Assembly: GCF_026340095.1 (NCBI RefSeq)
Contig: NZ_JAPEPO010000001.1
Coordinates: 8,180,470-8,244,469, forward strand
Reading direction: 5' to 3'
DNA from: Streptomyces sp. NBC_01446
GTDB taxonomy: Bacteria; Actinomycetota; Actinomycetes; Streptomycetales; Streptomycetaceae
DNA length: 64,000 nucleotides
Shown here: piece after piece, positions 16,464-24,788 of the stretch
Layout: each line of letters starts with the position of its first letter
Position numbering within the stretch: position 1 is the first letter of the stretch
The notes under the pieces: model-generated
What the model was told of the DNA's origin: nothing
The model's database searches: none
What the model saw: only the letters and a program-made list of their open reading frames with translations
Program-made: the position numbers and the translations under genes

Positions 16464-17240
16464 ATGCCCCACACCGGCCACCTGTCGGACGTTCTCGTCT
16501 ACACCCGCACCACGGGCTACCGCCACGACTCCATCCACGCCGGGACGGCCGCACTGCGCGAGCTCGGCGAGGCGCACGGCTTCACGGTGGAGGCCTCCGA
16601 GAACCCCGCGGTCTTCACGGATGCCTCCCTGGCAGGGCGCAGTGCCGTGGTCTTCCTGTCCACGAGCGGCGAGGTGCTCACCCCGGACGGACAGGCAGCG
16701 CTGCGGCGCTGGATTGCGGACGGCGGCGGCTTGATGGGCGTTCACTCCGCCGCGTACACCGAGTACCAGTGGCCGTACTACGGCGACCTGCTCGGCGCGC
16801 GCTTCGCCCGCCACCCCGCCGTCCAGCCCGGCACCGTGCTGGTCGAAGACCAGAGCCATCCGGCGATGGCCCACCTCCCGCTGCGGTGGGACGGGAACGA
16901 CGAGTGGTACGACTTCCGCAGCAATCCGCGCCGACCCGGCGTACGCGTCCTTGCCACCATCGACGAGTCCGGTTACGAGGGCGGCGGCATGGGCGACGAT
17001 CACCCCGTGGTCTGGTGCAAGGAGTTCGGCGCCGGCCGTTCCGTCTGCACAACGCTGGGTCACGCGATCGACGCCTACACCGCCCCGGCCCTCCGCCGCC
17101 ACCTCCTGGGCGGCCTGCGCTGGGCGTCGGGCGCGGCGGGCGGACCTTCGCGATCAGCGGCTGCAGATCTGCCTCCAGCTCGGTGTGCGCGTCCAAGAGC
17201 GGACCCACCCACTCCCGCAGGATCTGCACGGAGCCGCTGA
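16464..17240 (+). CDS. ThuA-like domain protein
   Basis: 258-aa protein of the trehalose-utilisation ThuA family, a glutamine-amidotransferase-like fold found in sugar catabolic operons. VLVYTRTTGYRHDSIHAG opens the domain. GGGLMGVHSAAYTEYQWPYYGDLLGARFARHP carries the conserved histidine. PVVWCKEFGAGRSVCTTLGH and LRRHLLGGLRWASG close it. The family usually stops at about this point. The extra 33 residues (GGPSRSAAADLPPARCARPR...) are basic and disordered, suggesting that the original stop was lost and the gene now ends in what was antisense or remnant sequence next to the convergent MarR gene. Confidence 0.8.
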   Translation: MPHTGHLSDVLVYTRTTGYRHDSIHAGTAALRELGEAHGFTVEASENPAVFTDASLAGRSAVVFLSTSGEVLTPDGQAALRRWIADGGGLMGVHSAAYTEYQWPYYGDLLGARFARHPAVQPGTVLVEDQSHPAMAHLPLRWDGNDEWYDFRSNPRRPGVRVLATIDESGYEGGGMGDDHPVVWCKEFGAGRSVCTTLGHAIDAYTAPALRRHLLGGLRWASGAAGGPSRSAAADLPPARCARPRADPPTPAGSARSR

Positions 17241-17266
17241 CCGCGGACGGCCGCGCGGCAGCGGCC

Positions 17267-17710
17267 TCATTCTGACCTGGGGGAGGGCGGCTGGCCCCAC
17301 TGCGCCTCCAGCGCCCTCCGCAGGGCGTCGACCGGCTCCCGGCCGATCCGCTCGGCGAGTTGCGCTTCCAGCCGTTCAAGAATGACGCCGGCCTGGCGGT
17401 GCGCGCGTTCCCCTTCCCGGGTACGCCGGATCAGGCGCTGCCGGGCGGAGGTGGGGTCGGGAACCTGTTCGAGCAGTCCGGCGGCGATCAGGCCGTGCAC
17501 GGCCTGGTGTGCGGTCTGCCGGGTCACGCCCATGCGCCGCGCCAGCTCCGAGACCGTGGTGCCCTCGTCGTCCAGTACGGCGAAGAGCTGCGCCTGCGTC
17601 GGGGAGACCGGCGCGGCACCGCCCGCTTCCATGGCCGCCAGCAGCCCTTCTTCGAACCAGCGCCGGGCATCACCGAGCAGTTGAGGGAGGTTGCGGCGGG
17701 TGGATTGCAT
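17267..17710 (-). CDS. MarR-family transcriptional regulator
   Basis: 147-aa winged-helix regulator. The HTH reads TTVSELARRMGVTRQTAHQAVHGLIAAGLLEQ (about residues 52-83), followed by a wing ending RQRLIRRTREGERAH. The start ATG 17710 has GAGGAAC upstream. It is divergent from the cupin gene across 114 bp that contain a perfect 8-3-8 palindrome, so it probably represses the cupin/hydrolase operon and itself until a phenolic ligand binds. Confidence 0.88.
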   Translation of the reverse strand: MQSTRRNLPQLLGDARRWFEEGLLAAMEAGGAAPVSPTQAQLFAVLDDEGTTVSELARRMGVTRQTAHQAVHGLIAAGLLEQVPDPTSARQRLIRRTREGERAHRQAGVILERLEAQLAERIGREPVDALRRALEAQWGQPPSPRSE

Positions 17711-17776
17711 GTGTTCCTCACGGCGACAGGGGACGGGGGTCGGGCTCGCCTCAAGGGTTGCCCACCGGCATCTTCC

Positions 17777-17795
17777 ATGTCAGGCTACCTGACAT
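17777..17795. promoter_or_regulatory. Palindromic operator between marR and the cupin operon
   Basis: Perfect inverted repeat ATGTCAGG-CTA-CCTGACAT, 19 bp, 30 bp before the cupin start. Size and symmetry suit a MarR dimer. Confidence 0.7.
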
Positions 17796-17824
17796 TCCTG
17801 GTGGAAGCCGATCCGAGGAGACCC

Positions 17825-18379
17825 ATGACCATCGAGTACGCCACCCGATACCGGCGGGCCTCGCGCATACCCGCCGAGGTGGGCAAGCCCTACTTCATCG
17901 AGAAGGGCGAGGGCGACCGTGCTCACCTGTTCGGTGACCTGGTCACCATCTACGCGGGCGGTGAGCAGACCGAGAACACCTTCAACTTCTTCACCGTCGA
18001 AGGTCCCAAGGGCGACCTCATCCCGGCCCACCTGCACTCGGACACCCACGAGGTCTTCTACATCGCCGCCGGCGCGGTCCGGCTGTTCGTCGAGGACACC
18101 GAGGGCAACCAGCAGGAGAAGCTGCTCACCCCCGGCGACTTCGGCTTCGTGCCCAAGAGTTGCCCGCACGCCTACCGTATGGAGCGCCACCACAGCCAGG
18201 TCGTCGGCGTCGCCGCCGGCCCCGGGAGCACTTTCGAGCGGTTCTTCGAAAACCTCGGCGCGCCCGCCGAGCAACTCGGCCTGCCCACCGAGCCGGTCAT
18301 CCCGGAACCCGGCAAGTTCGTAAGCGTCCCCGAGCAGTACGACGTGCGTTTCCTGCCGGACCACCAGTGGCGGACCTGA
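17825..18379 (+). CDS. queD: Monocupin, quercetin 2,3-dioxygenase-like (QueD type)
   Basis: 184-aa single-cupin protein, the same size as the Streptomyces flavonol dioxygenase QueD (about 186 aa). The metal-binding motif HLHSDTHEVFYI gives two His and the Glu-containing turn, and the third His lies in KSCPHAYRMERHH in cupin motif 2. EKGEGDRAHLFGDLVTIYAGGEQTENTFNFFTVEGPKG at the N-terminus is characteristic of the group. The reaction would open the C-ring of flavonols such as quercetin, releasing CO. ATG 17825 follows GAGGAG. It is coupled to the downstream hydrolase gene by a TGATG overlap and is controlled, by inference, by the divergent MarR. Confidence 0.8.
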   Translation: MTIEYATRYRRASRIPAEVGKPYFIEKGEGDRAHLFGDLVTIYAGGEQTENTFNFFTVEGPKGDLIPAHLHSDTHEVFYIAAGAVRLFVEDTEGNQQEKLLTPGDFGFVPKSCPHAYRMERHHSQVVGVAAGPGSTFERFFENLGAPAEQLGLPTEPVIPEPGKFVSVPEQYDVRFLPDHQWRT

Positions 18380-19293
18380 TGACGTCAGCCGAACCCTCGG
18401 TGCGGGAACTGATCGTCGCGCCCCACCCGGACCGCGCCCCCTTGCCGCCCGCCGATGAGAGGGAGCCCGGCGTACGCGAGCTGCGCGGCGTGCCCTACGG
18501 CGTTGTCGAGGGCGGCCGTCCGCTGGAGCTGGACCTGTGGTTGCCAAAGGTCAACCAGGCAGGGCCTGTTCCGCTGGTGCTGTTCGTGCACGGCGGCTCC
18601 TGGCGCCGGGGGCGACGCGATGACATGGGCCCGTGCATGCGGTCCTGGGTTCCGGGGCCTTTCGCGCGCATCGCGTCTGCGGGCTTCGCCGTGGCCTGTG
18701 CCGACTACCGGCTCAGCGGCGAGGCCACGTTCCCCGGCGCGCTCGACGATCTGCGCGCCGCGCTGCGCTGGCTCACCCTGCGCTCCGCAGAACTGGACAT
18801 CGACACCGAGCGGACGGTGGTGTTGGGAGAGTACGCCGGCGGACACCTCGCCTCACTCCTCGCCCTGACACACACCGACCCGTCACCGGCCGGTGCGGTG
18901 ATCTGGTACGCCCCGAGCGACCTGACCACTGCACGGGGCTCCTTCGCTCCCGAAGACCCTGCCACCCCCGAGGCCCTGCTGCTCGGCGCGGCCCCGGCCG
19001 CAGTCCCGCAGCGCGCCCGCGCGGCCAGCCCCGTCGCCCAGGTCCGCGCCGGTGCGCCACCGTTCCTTCTCGTCCACGGCGACGAGGACACCTTGGTGGC
19101 CTGCTCACACAGCGAATCCCTCGCCGCGGCACTGGAGCAGGCCCAGGTGCCGGCCTGGCTGTGGAAAGTCACGGGCGGCGACCACGGCTGGCACCGGCTG
19201 CCTGATGCCCAAGTCGAGGAAATCTTCACCCGATCCCTGACCTTCGCTCGTCACCTCGTCACCTCGTCACCTCGTCACCTCGTCACCTCGTGA
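18379..19293 (+). CDS. Alpha/beta hydrolase (esterase-like) lacking the nucleophile serine
   Basis: 304-aa protein of the BD-FAE/esterase-lipase group. The oxyanion motif FVHGGSWRRGRRDD, acid LLVHGDEDTLV and histidine GGDHGWHRL are all present. The nucleophile elbow, normally GxSAGGH, reads GEYAGGH: codon 152 is TAC (18832-18834) where TCC would be expected, a single-base change. As read, the enzyme should be inactive as a hydrolase. The start ATG overlaps the cupin stop, so the pair would process the ester or depside product of flavonol cleavage. The last 14 residues (HLVTSSPRHLVTS) are made of an 8-bp tandem repeat and are not part of the domain. Confidence 0.8.
   Translation: MTSAEPSVRELIVAPHPDRAPLPPADEREPGVRELRGVPYGVVEGGRPLELDLWLPKVNQAGPVPLVLFVHGGSWRRGRRDDMGPCMRSWVPGPFARIASAGFAVACADYRLSGEATFPGALDDLRAALRWLTLRSAELDIDTERTVVLGEYAGGHLASLLALTHTDPSPAGAVIWYAPSDLTTARGSFAPEDPATPEALLLGAAPAAVPQRARAASPVAQVRAGAPPFLLVHGDEDTLVACSHSESLAAALEQAQVPAWLWKVTGGDHGWHRLPDAQVEEIFTRSLTFARHLVTSSPRHLVTS
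19251..19290 (+). repeat. Five tandem copies of TCACCTCG
   Basis: Five perfect 8-bp units at the very end of the hydrolase gene. Because 8 is not a multiple of 3, gain or loss of a unit changes the C-terminal reading frame. The array sits at the junction with an IS5 remnant. Confidence 0.85.
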
Positions 19294-19660
19294 CCGGGAG
19301 GGCGAGTGGGGTGAGAGTGCCAAGGGTGTGCCGCGCAATCGAGTTGGGGGCTGCGATGTCCTCGTGAGCACTCCACGAGGCGCGTCCGGACTGCGGGGAT
19401 GAGGTATTCGGCAAGGGCAGGGCGACGGCCGGGATGATGCGGCGTCGTCGGACTTGGTCGCGATAGATGTCGTGGTCGTACCCGCGGTCGGCGAAGAGGG
19501 AGTCCGGCTTGCATCGTGGGTGTCCGGTACGGCCTCTGATCGGTGGGATGGCGTCGAGCAGGGGCATGAGCTGGGTGACGTCGTGCGGTTGCCGCCGGTG
19601 AGGATCACAGCGAGCGGTGTGCCATGCCCGTCTGTGATTAACCTCGCGCTTTCACGAGGT
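19283..19660 (-). pseudogene. IS5-family transposase remnant (second half)
   Basis: Broken across two minus frames. One reads LITDGHGTPLAVILTGGNR and the next MPLLDAIPPIRGRTGHPRC then DSLFADRGYDHDIYRDQVRRRRIIP, the catalytic region of IS5-group transposases made as two frames. The first half and the final catalytic Glu region are missing and the piece runs into the TCACCTCG array. Confidence 0.7.
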
Positions 19661-19693
19661 GGGGTGTCCGATGCTTGATCAAATAAGCGGAGA

Positions 19694-21148
19694 GTGCTCC
19701 TGACCTGCAACGATGGGACTTGTCTAGGGTCCTGTTGGCTTCACGGAAAGAAGCACTCTCCAGGTGAAGAAGCGTATCGGGTCGTACGGTCGTACCGGCG
19801 TGTCCGCATCGAGGGCGGCGGCCGGGCGGTGGTCTCGCAGGCCGGGGGTGTGCTGCTGGTCGAGACAGTCCGCAAGGCCGGCCTGGACGCCGCGATATCA
19901 GCAGCGCTGACGCCGTGGCGGAAGGTTCGGGCGGTGCACGATCCGGGCAAGATCCTGCTGGACGTGGCCCTGGCGGTCGCGCTGGGCGGGGACTGCCTCG
20001 CGGATGTCGCCATGCTGCGGGCCGAGTCGGCCGTGTTCGGGCCGGTGGCCTCCGACCCGACGGTCTCCCGCCTCGTCGACACCCTCGCAGCCTCCGAGGA
20101 GAAGGCCCTGCGGGCCATCCGTGCCGCGCGGGCTGAAGTCCGCCGACGTGTCTGGCGGTTGGCCGGCCGGGAAGCGCCTGACGCGGGCGGGACGGTGACC
20201 GTGGACCTCGATGGTGTGCTGGTGATCGCGCACTCGGACAAGGAGGACGCCGCACCTACGTGGAAGCGAACTTACGGCCACCACCCGCTGATGGGGTTCG
20301 TCGACCACGGGCCGGGCGGCACGGGTGAACCGGTCGTGGCTCTGCTCAGACCAGGCAACGCGGGATCGAACACGGCGGCCGACCACATCACCGCCACCCG
20401 GCTGGCCTTGGCCCAGCTGCCGAAGAAGTACCGACGCGGGCGCCGCACCCTGATCCGCACCGACTCCGCGGGCGGCACCCACGACTTCGTCGCCTGGCTC
20501 GCTCAGCGGGGACGGTGGCTGTCCTACTCGGTAGGCATGGTGATCACCGAGCAGGTCCACCAGCATGTGATGAAGGTTCCGGCATCGGCCTGGACGGCGG
20601 CCGTCGAGGCGGACGGCGAGATCCGCGACGGCGCCTGGGTCGCCGAACTCACCGGCGACGTTCTGGACGGCTGGCCCAAGGGCATGCGGCTGATCGTCAG
20701 GAAGGAACGACCGCACCCCGGGGCCCAGTTGCGGCTCACGGATGCGGACGGCATGCGGCTGACCTGTTTCGCGACCAACACCTCGGGCCGGCCGATCGCC
20801 GAGCTCGAGCTCCGTCACCGGCTGCGGGCCCGGGCCGAGGACCGCATCCGAAACGCCCGGGCCACCGGCCTGCGGAACCTGCCCCTGCACCGCATGGCCC
20901 AGAACCGGATCTGGCTGGAGATCGTGCAGATCGCTCTCGACCTGCTGGCCTGGATGCCGATGCTCGCCCTGACCGGCAAGGCCCGTGTCTGGGAACCCCG
21001 CCGACTGAGGCTCCGCCTGTTCACCGCGGCCGGACAGCTCGTGACCACCGGCCGTCGGCGGATCCTCCGCCTGGCCCGGCACTGGCCCTGGACCGGTCAC
21101 ATCACCGCAGGCCTCGACCGGCTCACCCAACTGCCCGACCCTGGCTGA
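19694..21148 (+). CDS. IS1380-family transposase with disrupted N-terminus
   Basis: The open frame from GTG 19694 encodes a DDE transposase of the IS1380 group (VSQAGGVLLVETVRKAGLDAAIS, TVTVDLDGVLVIAHSDKEDAAPTWKRTYGHHPLMGFVDHG, LIRTDSAGGTHDFVAWLAQRG, ending WTGHITAGLDRLTQLP). The natural start is probably GTG 19764 (VKKRIGSY...), which has a perfect GAGAGTGCT/AGCACTCTC inverted repeat ahead of it (19690-19698 and 19752-19760). That start is now out of frame because an 8-bp unit, GGTCGTAC, is duplicated at 19780-19795. The body is intact and could only be translated from an upstream start such as 19694. Element ends are not clear. Confidence 0.75.
   Translation: MLLTCNDGTCLGSCWLHGKKHSPGEEAYRVVRSYRRVRIEGGGRAVVSQAGGVLLVETVRKAGLDAAISAALTPWRKVRAVHDPGKILLDVALAVALGGDCLADVAMLRAESAVFGPVASDPTVSRLVDTLAASEEKALRAIRAARAEVRRRVWRLAGREAPDAGGTVTVDLDGVLVIAHSDKEDAAPTWKRTYGHHPLMGFVDHGPGGTGEPVVALLRPGNAGSNTAADHITATRLALAQLPKKYRRGRRTLIRTDSAGGTHDFVAWLAQRGRWLSYSVGMVITEQVHQHVMKVPASAWTAAVEADGEIRDGAWVAELTGDVLDGWPKGMRLIVRKERPHPGAQLRLTDADGMRLTCFATNTSGRPIAELELRHRLRARAEDRIRNARATGLRNLPLHRMAQNRIWLEIVQIALDLLAWMPMLALTGKARVWEPRRLRLRLFTAAGQLVTTGRRRILRLARHWPWTGHITAGLDRLTQLPDPG
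19780..19795 (+). repeat. 8-bp tandem duplication causing a frameshift
   Basis: GGTCGTAC occurs twice head to tail. Removing one unit restores VKKRIGSYRRVRIEGGG in one frame with the transposase body. Confidence 0.75.
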
Positions 21149-21589
21149 CCAACGGATTTCCCGTCCCTTCGACAGCACCCCAACACCCGGAGCAGTGGAA
21201 TCCGGCGCCCCCCCGAGACGACACTCGGGCCCTCGGCCTGCACAGCCTCAGCCCACGACACGAAAACGGTCCACCGACTCCGTCGGCGGACCGTCACGAA
21301 ACTTCGAGGTTAAGCAGCTGTTTCTGATTCCTTGATCAGTCGTTAGCCATGTCGTGGATGATCGCGGTGACCTCGCTGTGCCCTTTGAGTCCTTGCTGGG
21401 GGCCTACTGGCTGGAATCTGAGTCCGATGATCAGCGTGGTGCGGCGGAGTGTGAAGGCGTCACCGATCTGTTGCCGTCTCGGACCGGCCGGGCTGTCATA
21501 GTCGCTCTCGCTGCGGTCACCGTGCTTGCCGCGGTGGTGGCGGCCATGGTGTAGGCCATCCAGCGGACGCGCGCCGACAGTGGTGGGGT
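21149..21589. other. Intergenic stretch between IS1380 and IS5 remnants
   Basis: No supportable gene. It holds the expected right flank of the IS1380 element (up to about 21340) and then low-complexity, coding-like but broken sequence on the minus strand that continues out of the transposase tail at 21590. Confidence 0.4.
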
Positions 21590-21690
21590 GAGGAGCGGAC
21601 GGGCGGGGTCCTTCTTGCTCCGGGTGAGACGCCTGGTCATGAGGGTGATGGCGGCCCAGGTGGTCAGGGTTTCGGAGTTCTGGACGAGCC
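21590..21690 (-). pseudogene. IS5-type transposase C-terminal tail
   Basis: The minus frame RLVQNSETLTTWAAITLMTRRLTRSK matches the final helices of DDE transposases of the IS5 group (a WAAI.TMTRR-type ending). It is joined in the same frame to a DNA ligase fragment upstream at about 21690, which dates the deletion that made the junction. Confidence 0.5.
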
Positions 21691-22110
21691 GCTTCAGCCC
21701 GACCGTCGACCATTCCAGCCACTCGGCGGCCTGCTTGGGTTCGGCAGCGGAGGGACACAGGGCCCAGGGAGCTTGCCAGCTGTGGTCAGCGAAAGCTGTT
21801 CCAGTGCCGCACGGCGAGCCCAGTAGGGCTGTCGCGGTGAGGTCTACGTGCGCGCGCTGCTGAAGACGCTCGAAGGCCAACCGGCCGCCCTCCCACACCA
21901 CCAGTTCCCCGTCGAGCGCAGTGTAGTCGGGCAGCTGTGAGGCCGCGGCGATGATTTCGGGAAAGGCCCCCGTCAGGTTCCCGCCGCTGTGGGAACGGAT
22001 CTGGACCCGGTCGCCGGTTCACCGTCCCAGCAGCGCCCGGTAGCCGTCGTTCTCCAGAATCTGGCGTGTCTCATAAGACATGGGCCCGTCGAGACGACCG
22101 GGCTTATACA
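21691..22110 (-). pseudogene. ATP-dependent DNA ligase fragment, nonsense-mutated
   Basis: The minus frame reads ENDGYRALLGR, TGA (22019-22021), then TGDRVQIRSHSGGNLTGAF, ALDGELVVWEGGRLAFERLQQR and WQAPWALCPSAAEPKQAAEWLEW. These are the nucleotidyltransferase domain of LigC/LigD-type ligases. The in-frame TGA stands where a Trp codon is usual, and the adenylation motif KxDGxR reads ENDGYR, so the catalytic Lys is also lost. The C-terminal domain is replaced by a transposase tail. Confidence 0.65.
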
Positions 22111-22290
22111 CCTTGCCTCTGGCTGCCAGAAATGGGTCGGCTTCGGCCGGCCCCCTCGTCGAGTCTAATACCAGAGCAGCCGTGGCGGCCGCGTCGGCGG
22201 GCGGATGCCGGAGCGTGACTGCACACGGATTGACGCTCACTGCGGCGATCCCCAAGCTGGTGGGAGGGGCTGGTTGAAGGGACCGCAGTC

Positions 22291-23526
22291 GTGAGTGGTG
22301 GGCAGAGTGGACTTCCCCGATTGCTGACGGCAGCGGAGACAGCGGCGCCGGCGGACGCCGTCGACGTGATCGCGGAGGACCTGCGGCGGCGTTTCAACGC
22401 CACGAAGGTCACCTTCCTCATCGTGGACCTGACGGGGAAGGCGGTGGCGCGGCTGTCCACCGCCCCCGCTGAGGGTGGGCGAGAAGCGGAGCGGATCCCC
22501 CTGTTCGGCAGCGTCTACGAGGAGGTGATCCGTACCCAGCGGCTGTATCAGGAGGCGACCGGCCAAGGGCAGCGGGTGATCGTGCCGGTCACCAACCGGG
22601 GAGATGCGATCGGGCTGCTGGAACTGCTCCTGCCGGTCGGCCCCGGCGAGGACGTCCTCGATGCGGTCGGGGAAGCCGCCCACGTCCTGGCCTACGTCGT
22701 GATCGCCAACGGGCGCTTCACCGATCTCTACACCTGGGGCAAACGCTCCAAGCCCCCCACCCTGGCAGCTGAAATCCAGTACCAGCTACTGCCCCCGTCG
22801 CTGTCGTGCGAGGCTGCACAGTTCACCCTGTGCGGGAGCCTGGAGCCCTCCGAGGAGCTCAGCGGTGACACCTTCGACTACATCCTGGACCGCGACACCT
22901 TGCACGTATCGGTGACCGACCCCATGGGGCACGACATCGATGCCGCCCTGGCAGCCACGGTCCTGGTGGGCGCCCTGCGCGGCGCCCGCCGGGCGGGCGC
23001 CGACCTGGCCGAACAGGCCCACCGGGCCGACCAGGCACTGATCGACCACGGCCACGGTCACGCCACCGGGCAGCTGCTGCGCATCAATCTCCACACCGGG
23101 CGGGCCAGGCTCGTCAACGCAGGTCATCCCTGGCCGCTGCGCATGCGCGACGGGACTGTGGAGGAGATCATCTGCGAGGTGGACCACCCCTTCGGGCTGT
23201 CCGAGCTGACCCCCCACCCCTATCGTGTGCAGGACCTCGATCTGCGGCCCGGTGACCGTCTGCTCATGTTCACCGACGGCATGCTTGAACGTCACGGCGA
23301 GCTGGTCGACCTGCCCGCCCTGCTGGAGCGCACCCGGGACCTGCACCCGCGGGAGACCGTGCTGGCGCTGACGGCCGCGGTCCGGGACGCCGCCGACGGC
23401 CGGCTCCAAGACGATGCCACCGCCGTGTGCCTGGACTGGCACGGCCCCCAGGAGACCGAGCGGCACGTCAGCTCCGCCGCGGACATCCGGCAAGCCTCAG
23501 CCGCCCGCACGAAGGACCAGCCGTGA
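22291..23526 (+). CDS. GAF-SpoIIE (PP2C-type) serine phosphatase
   Basis: 411-aa cytosolic phosphatase. GTG 22291 follows GAAGGGA at good spacing. Residues about 30-150 form a GAF-like sensor (TKVTFLIVDLTGKAVARL, RVIVPVTNRGDAIGLLELLL). Residues about 170-385 form the SpoIIE PP2C domain with metal ligands in LSGDTFDYI, GHDIDAALAATVLVGALRGAR, FTDGMLERHGELVD and LQDDATAVCL. Such proteins dephosphorylate anti-anti-sigma factors in partner-switching cascades; Streptomyces encodes many. The start has no operon partner upstream, and the IS630 element is inserted just after the stop. The RsbW-like ATPase at 59044 is a possible pathway relative but is too far away to be linked. Confidence 0.85.
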   Translation: MSGGQSGLPRLLTAAETAAPADAVDVIAEDLRRRFNATKVTFLIVDLTGKAVARLSTAPAEGGREAERIPLFGSVYEEVIRTQRLYQEATGQGQRVIVPVTNRGDAIGLLELLLPVGPGEDVLDAVGEAAHVLAYVVIANGRFTDLYTWGKRSKPPTLAAEIQYQLLPPSLSCEAAQFTLCGSLEPSEELSGDTFDYILDRDTLHVSVTDPMGHDIDAALAATVLVGALRGARRAGADLAEQAHRADQALIDHGHGHATGQLLRINLHTGRARLVNAGHPWPLRMRDGTVEEIICEVDHPFGLSELTPHPYRVQDLDLRPGDRLLMFTDGMLERHGELVDLPALLERTRDLHPRETVLALTAAVRDAADGRLQDDATAVCLDWHGPQETERHVSSAADIRQASAARTKDQP

Positions 23527-23535
23527 TCTAGCTAG

Positions 23536-24782
23536 TAGCGTGTCGTTGCTTAGTTCTGGGTTGTTTGGTTGGGATGGTGGGGTCCGGCAGATGTTGCTTC
23601 CCTTCTGCCGGACGGGAGTTGGGGTGATGGGTTCGCAGAAGAAGAGGCCGGTGGTGCTGACCGCGGCTGATCGTGAAGAGCTGGTTCGGGTAACCACGAC
23701 GGGTATCCATCCAGCCTCGGTGATCAGAAGGGCGCGGGTGCTGCTCGCGCTCGACACCTCTGCAGGCGCGATCGGCTCGCAGGACGCGGTCGCGGCCCGG
23801 GCCGGAGTCTCGGGCGAGACACTGCGGCTGGTGGCCAAGCGGTTCGCCGAGACCGGTGGCGATGTTCACGCCACGATCGCCCGGAAGAAGCGCGAGCTGC
23901 CGCCGGTACCCTCGCCGGTGACCGGTGAGGTCGAAGCCCGGCTGATCGCGATGGCATGCTCACAGCCACCCCAGGGCTATACCCGGTGGTCCCTGCGGCT
24001 GCTGGAGAAGCATGTCGCGCTGGTCGAGGACATCCCGAACCTGGATCACTCCACCATCGGGCGGGTCTTAAAAAAACGAAACTGCGTCCTCATCTGAAGA
24101 AGTGCTGGACCATCCCACCGAAGGCAAACGCGCAGTTCGCGGCCCGGATGGAAGACGTACTGGCCATCTATGCCCGGCCCTATGACCCAGCACGTCCGGT
24201 CGTGTGCATGGACGAGAAGCCCTACCAGCTCCTCGACCATGCCCGCGCCCCGCTCCCGGCCCGCCCTGGCCACGACACCTGCCAGGACAGCGAGTACATC
24301 CGCTGCGGCACGTGCTCAATCTTCGTGTGGGTCGAACCCCTGCGCGGGTGGCGTCGAGTTCAGGCACTGTCCCAGCGGACCCGGATCGACTGGGCCGGCC
24401 AGATCAAACAGCTGCTGAGCGTGGATTACCCCGACGCCGAGGCCGTGGTGCTGGTGATGGACAACCTCAACACCCACACCATCGCCTCACTGTACGAGGC
24501 CTTCGAACCAGAAGAGGCCTTCGCGCTGGCCCAACGCCTCGAGATCCACCACACGCCCAAACACGGGTCATGGCTCAACATCGCCGAGATCGAACTCTCC
24601 GCGCTGACCCGCCAATGCCTCGACCGCCGGATCAACGACCTCGACATCCTCAACACCGAACTCTCGGCCTGGCAGAACGCCACCAACACCGACCAACGCC
24701 AAGTGAACTGGCAGTTCACCACCCACGACGCACGCACCAAACTACGTCACCTTTATCCCAAAAATTAGCTACGACGGTCTAC
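23536..24782 (+). mobile_element. IS630-family insertion sequence
   Basis: Bounded by TA dinucleotides. The left end GTAGCGTGTCGTTGCTTAG and the right end, read on the minus strand as GTAGACCGTCGTAGCTAA, are imperfect inverted repeats, as expected for a TA-targeting IS630. It inserted 10 bp after the SpoIIE-phosphatase stop and ends 6 bp before the orphan tnpB start. Confidence 0.8.
23627..24768 (+). CDS. IS630 transposase made by -1 frameshifting
   Basis: Two overlapping frames. The first (ATG 23627 to TGA 24097) carries the HTH part (VVLTADREELVRVTTTGIHPASVIRRARVLL, AVAARAGVSGETLRLVAKRF). The second (to TAG 24768) carries the DDE catalytic domain: CMDEKPYQLLDHA, VMDNLNTH and WLNIAEIELSAL. 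They join at an A7 run (24070-24076), where TTA AAA AAA followed by a -1 slip continues VLKK into TKLRPHLKK. Slippage at A-runs is the known way several IS630 elements make the full transposase. A GTCCGGCAG/CTGCCGGAC stem (23582-23613) precedes the start. Confidence 0.85.
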
Positions 24783-24788
24783 TAGTTT

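Noticed and set aside
19251..19290. Short tandem repeats as a possible CRISPR array
   Set aside because: 8-bp units with no spacers; no cas genes anywhere in the window.
22019..22255. 78-aa minus-strand gene of its own
   Set aside because: Its C-terminus (ENDGYRALLGR) continues past the TGA as the DNA ligase domain, so it is the front part of that pseudogene.
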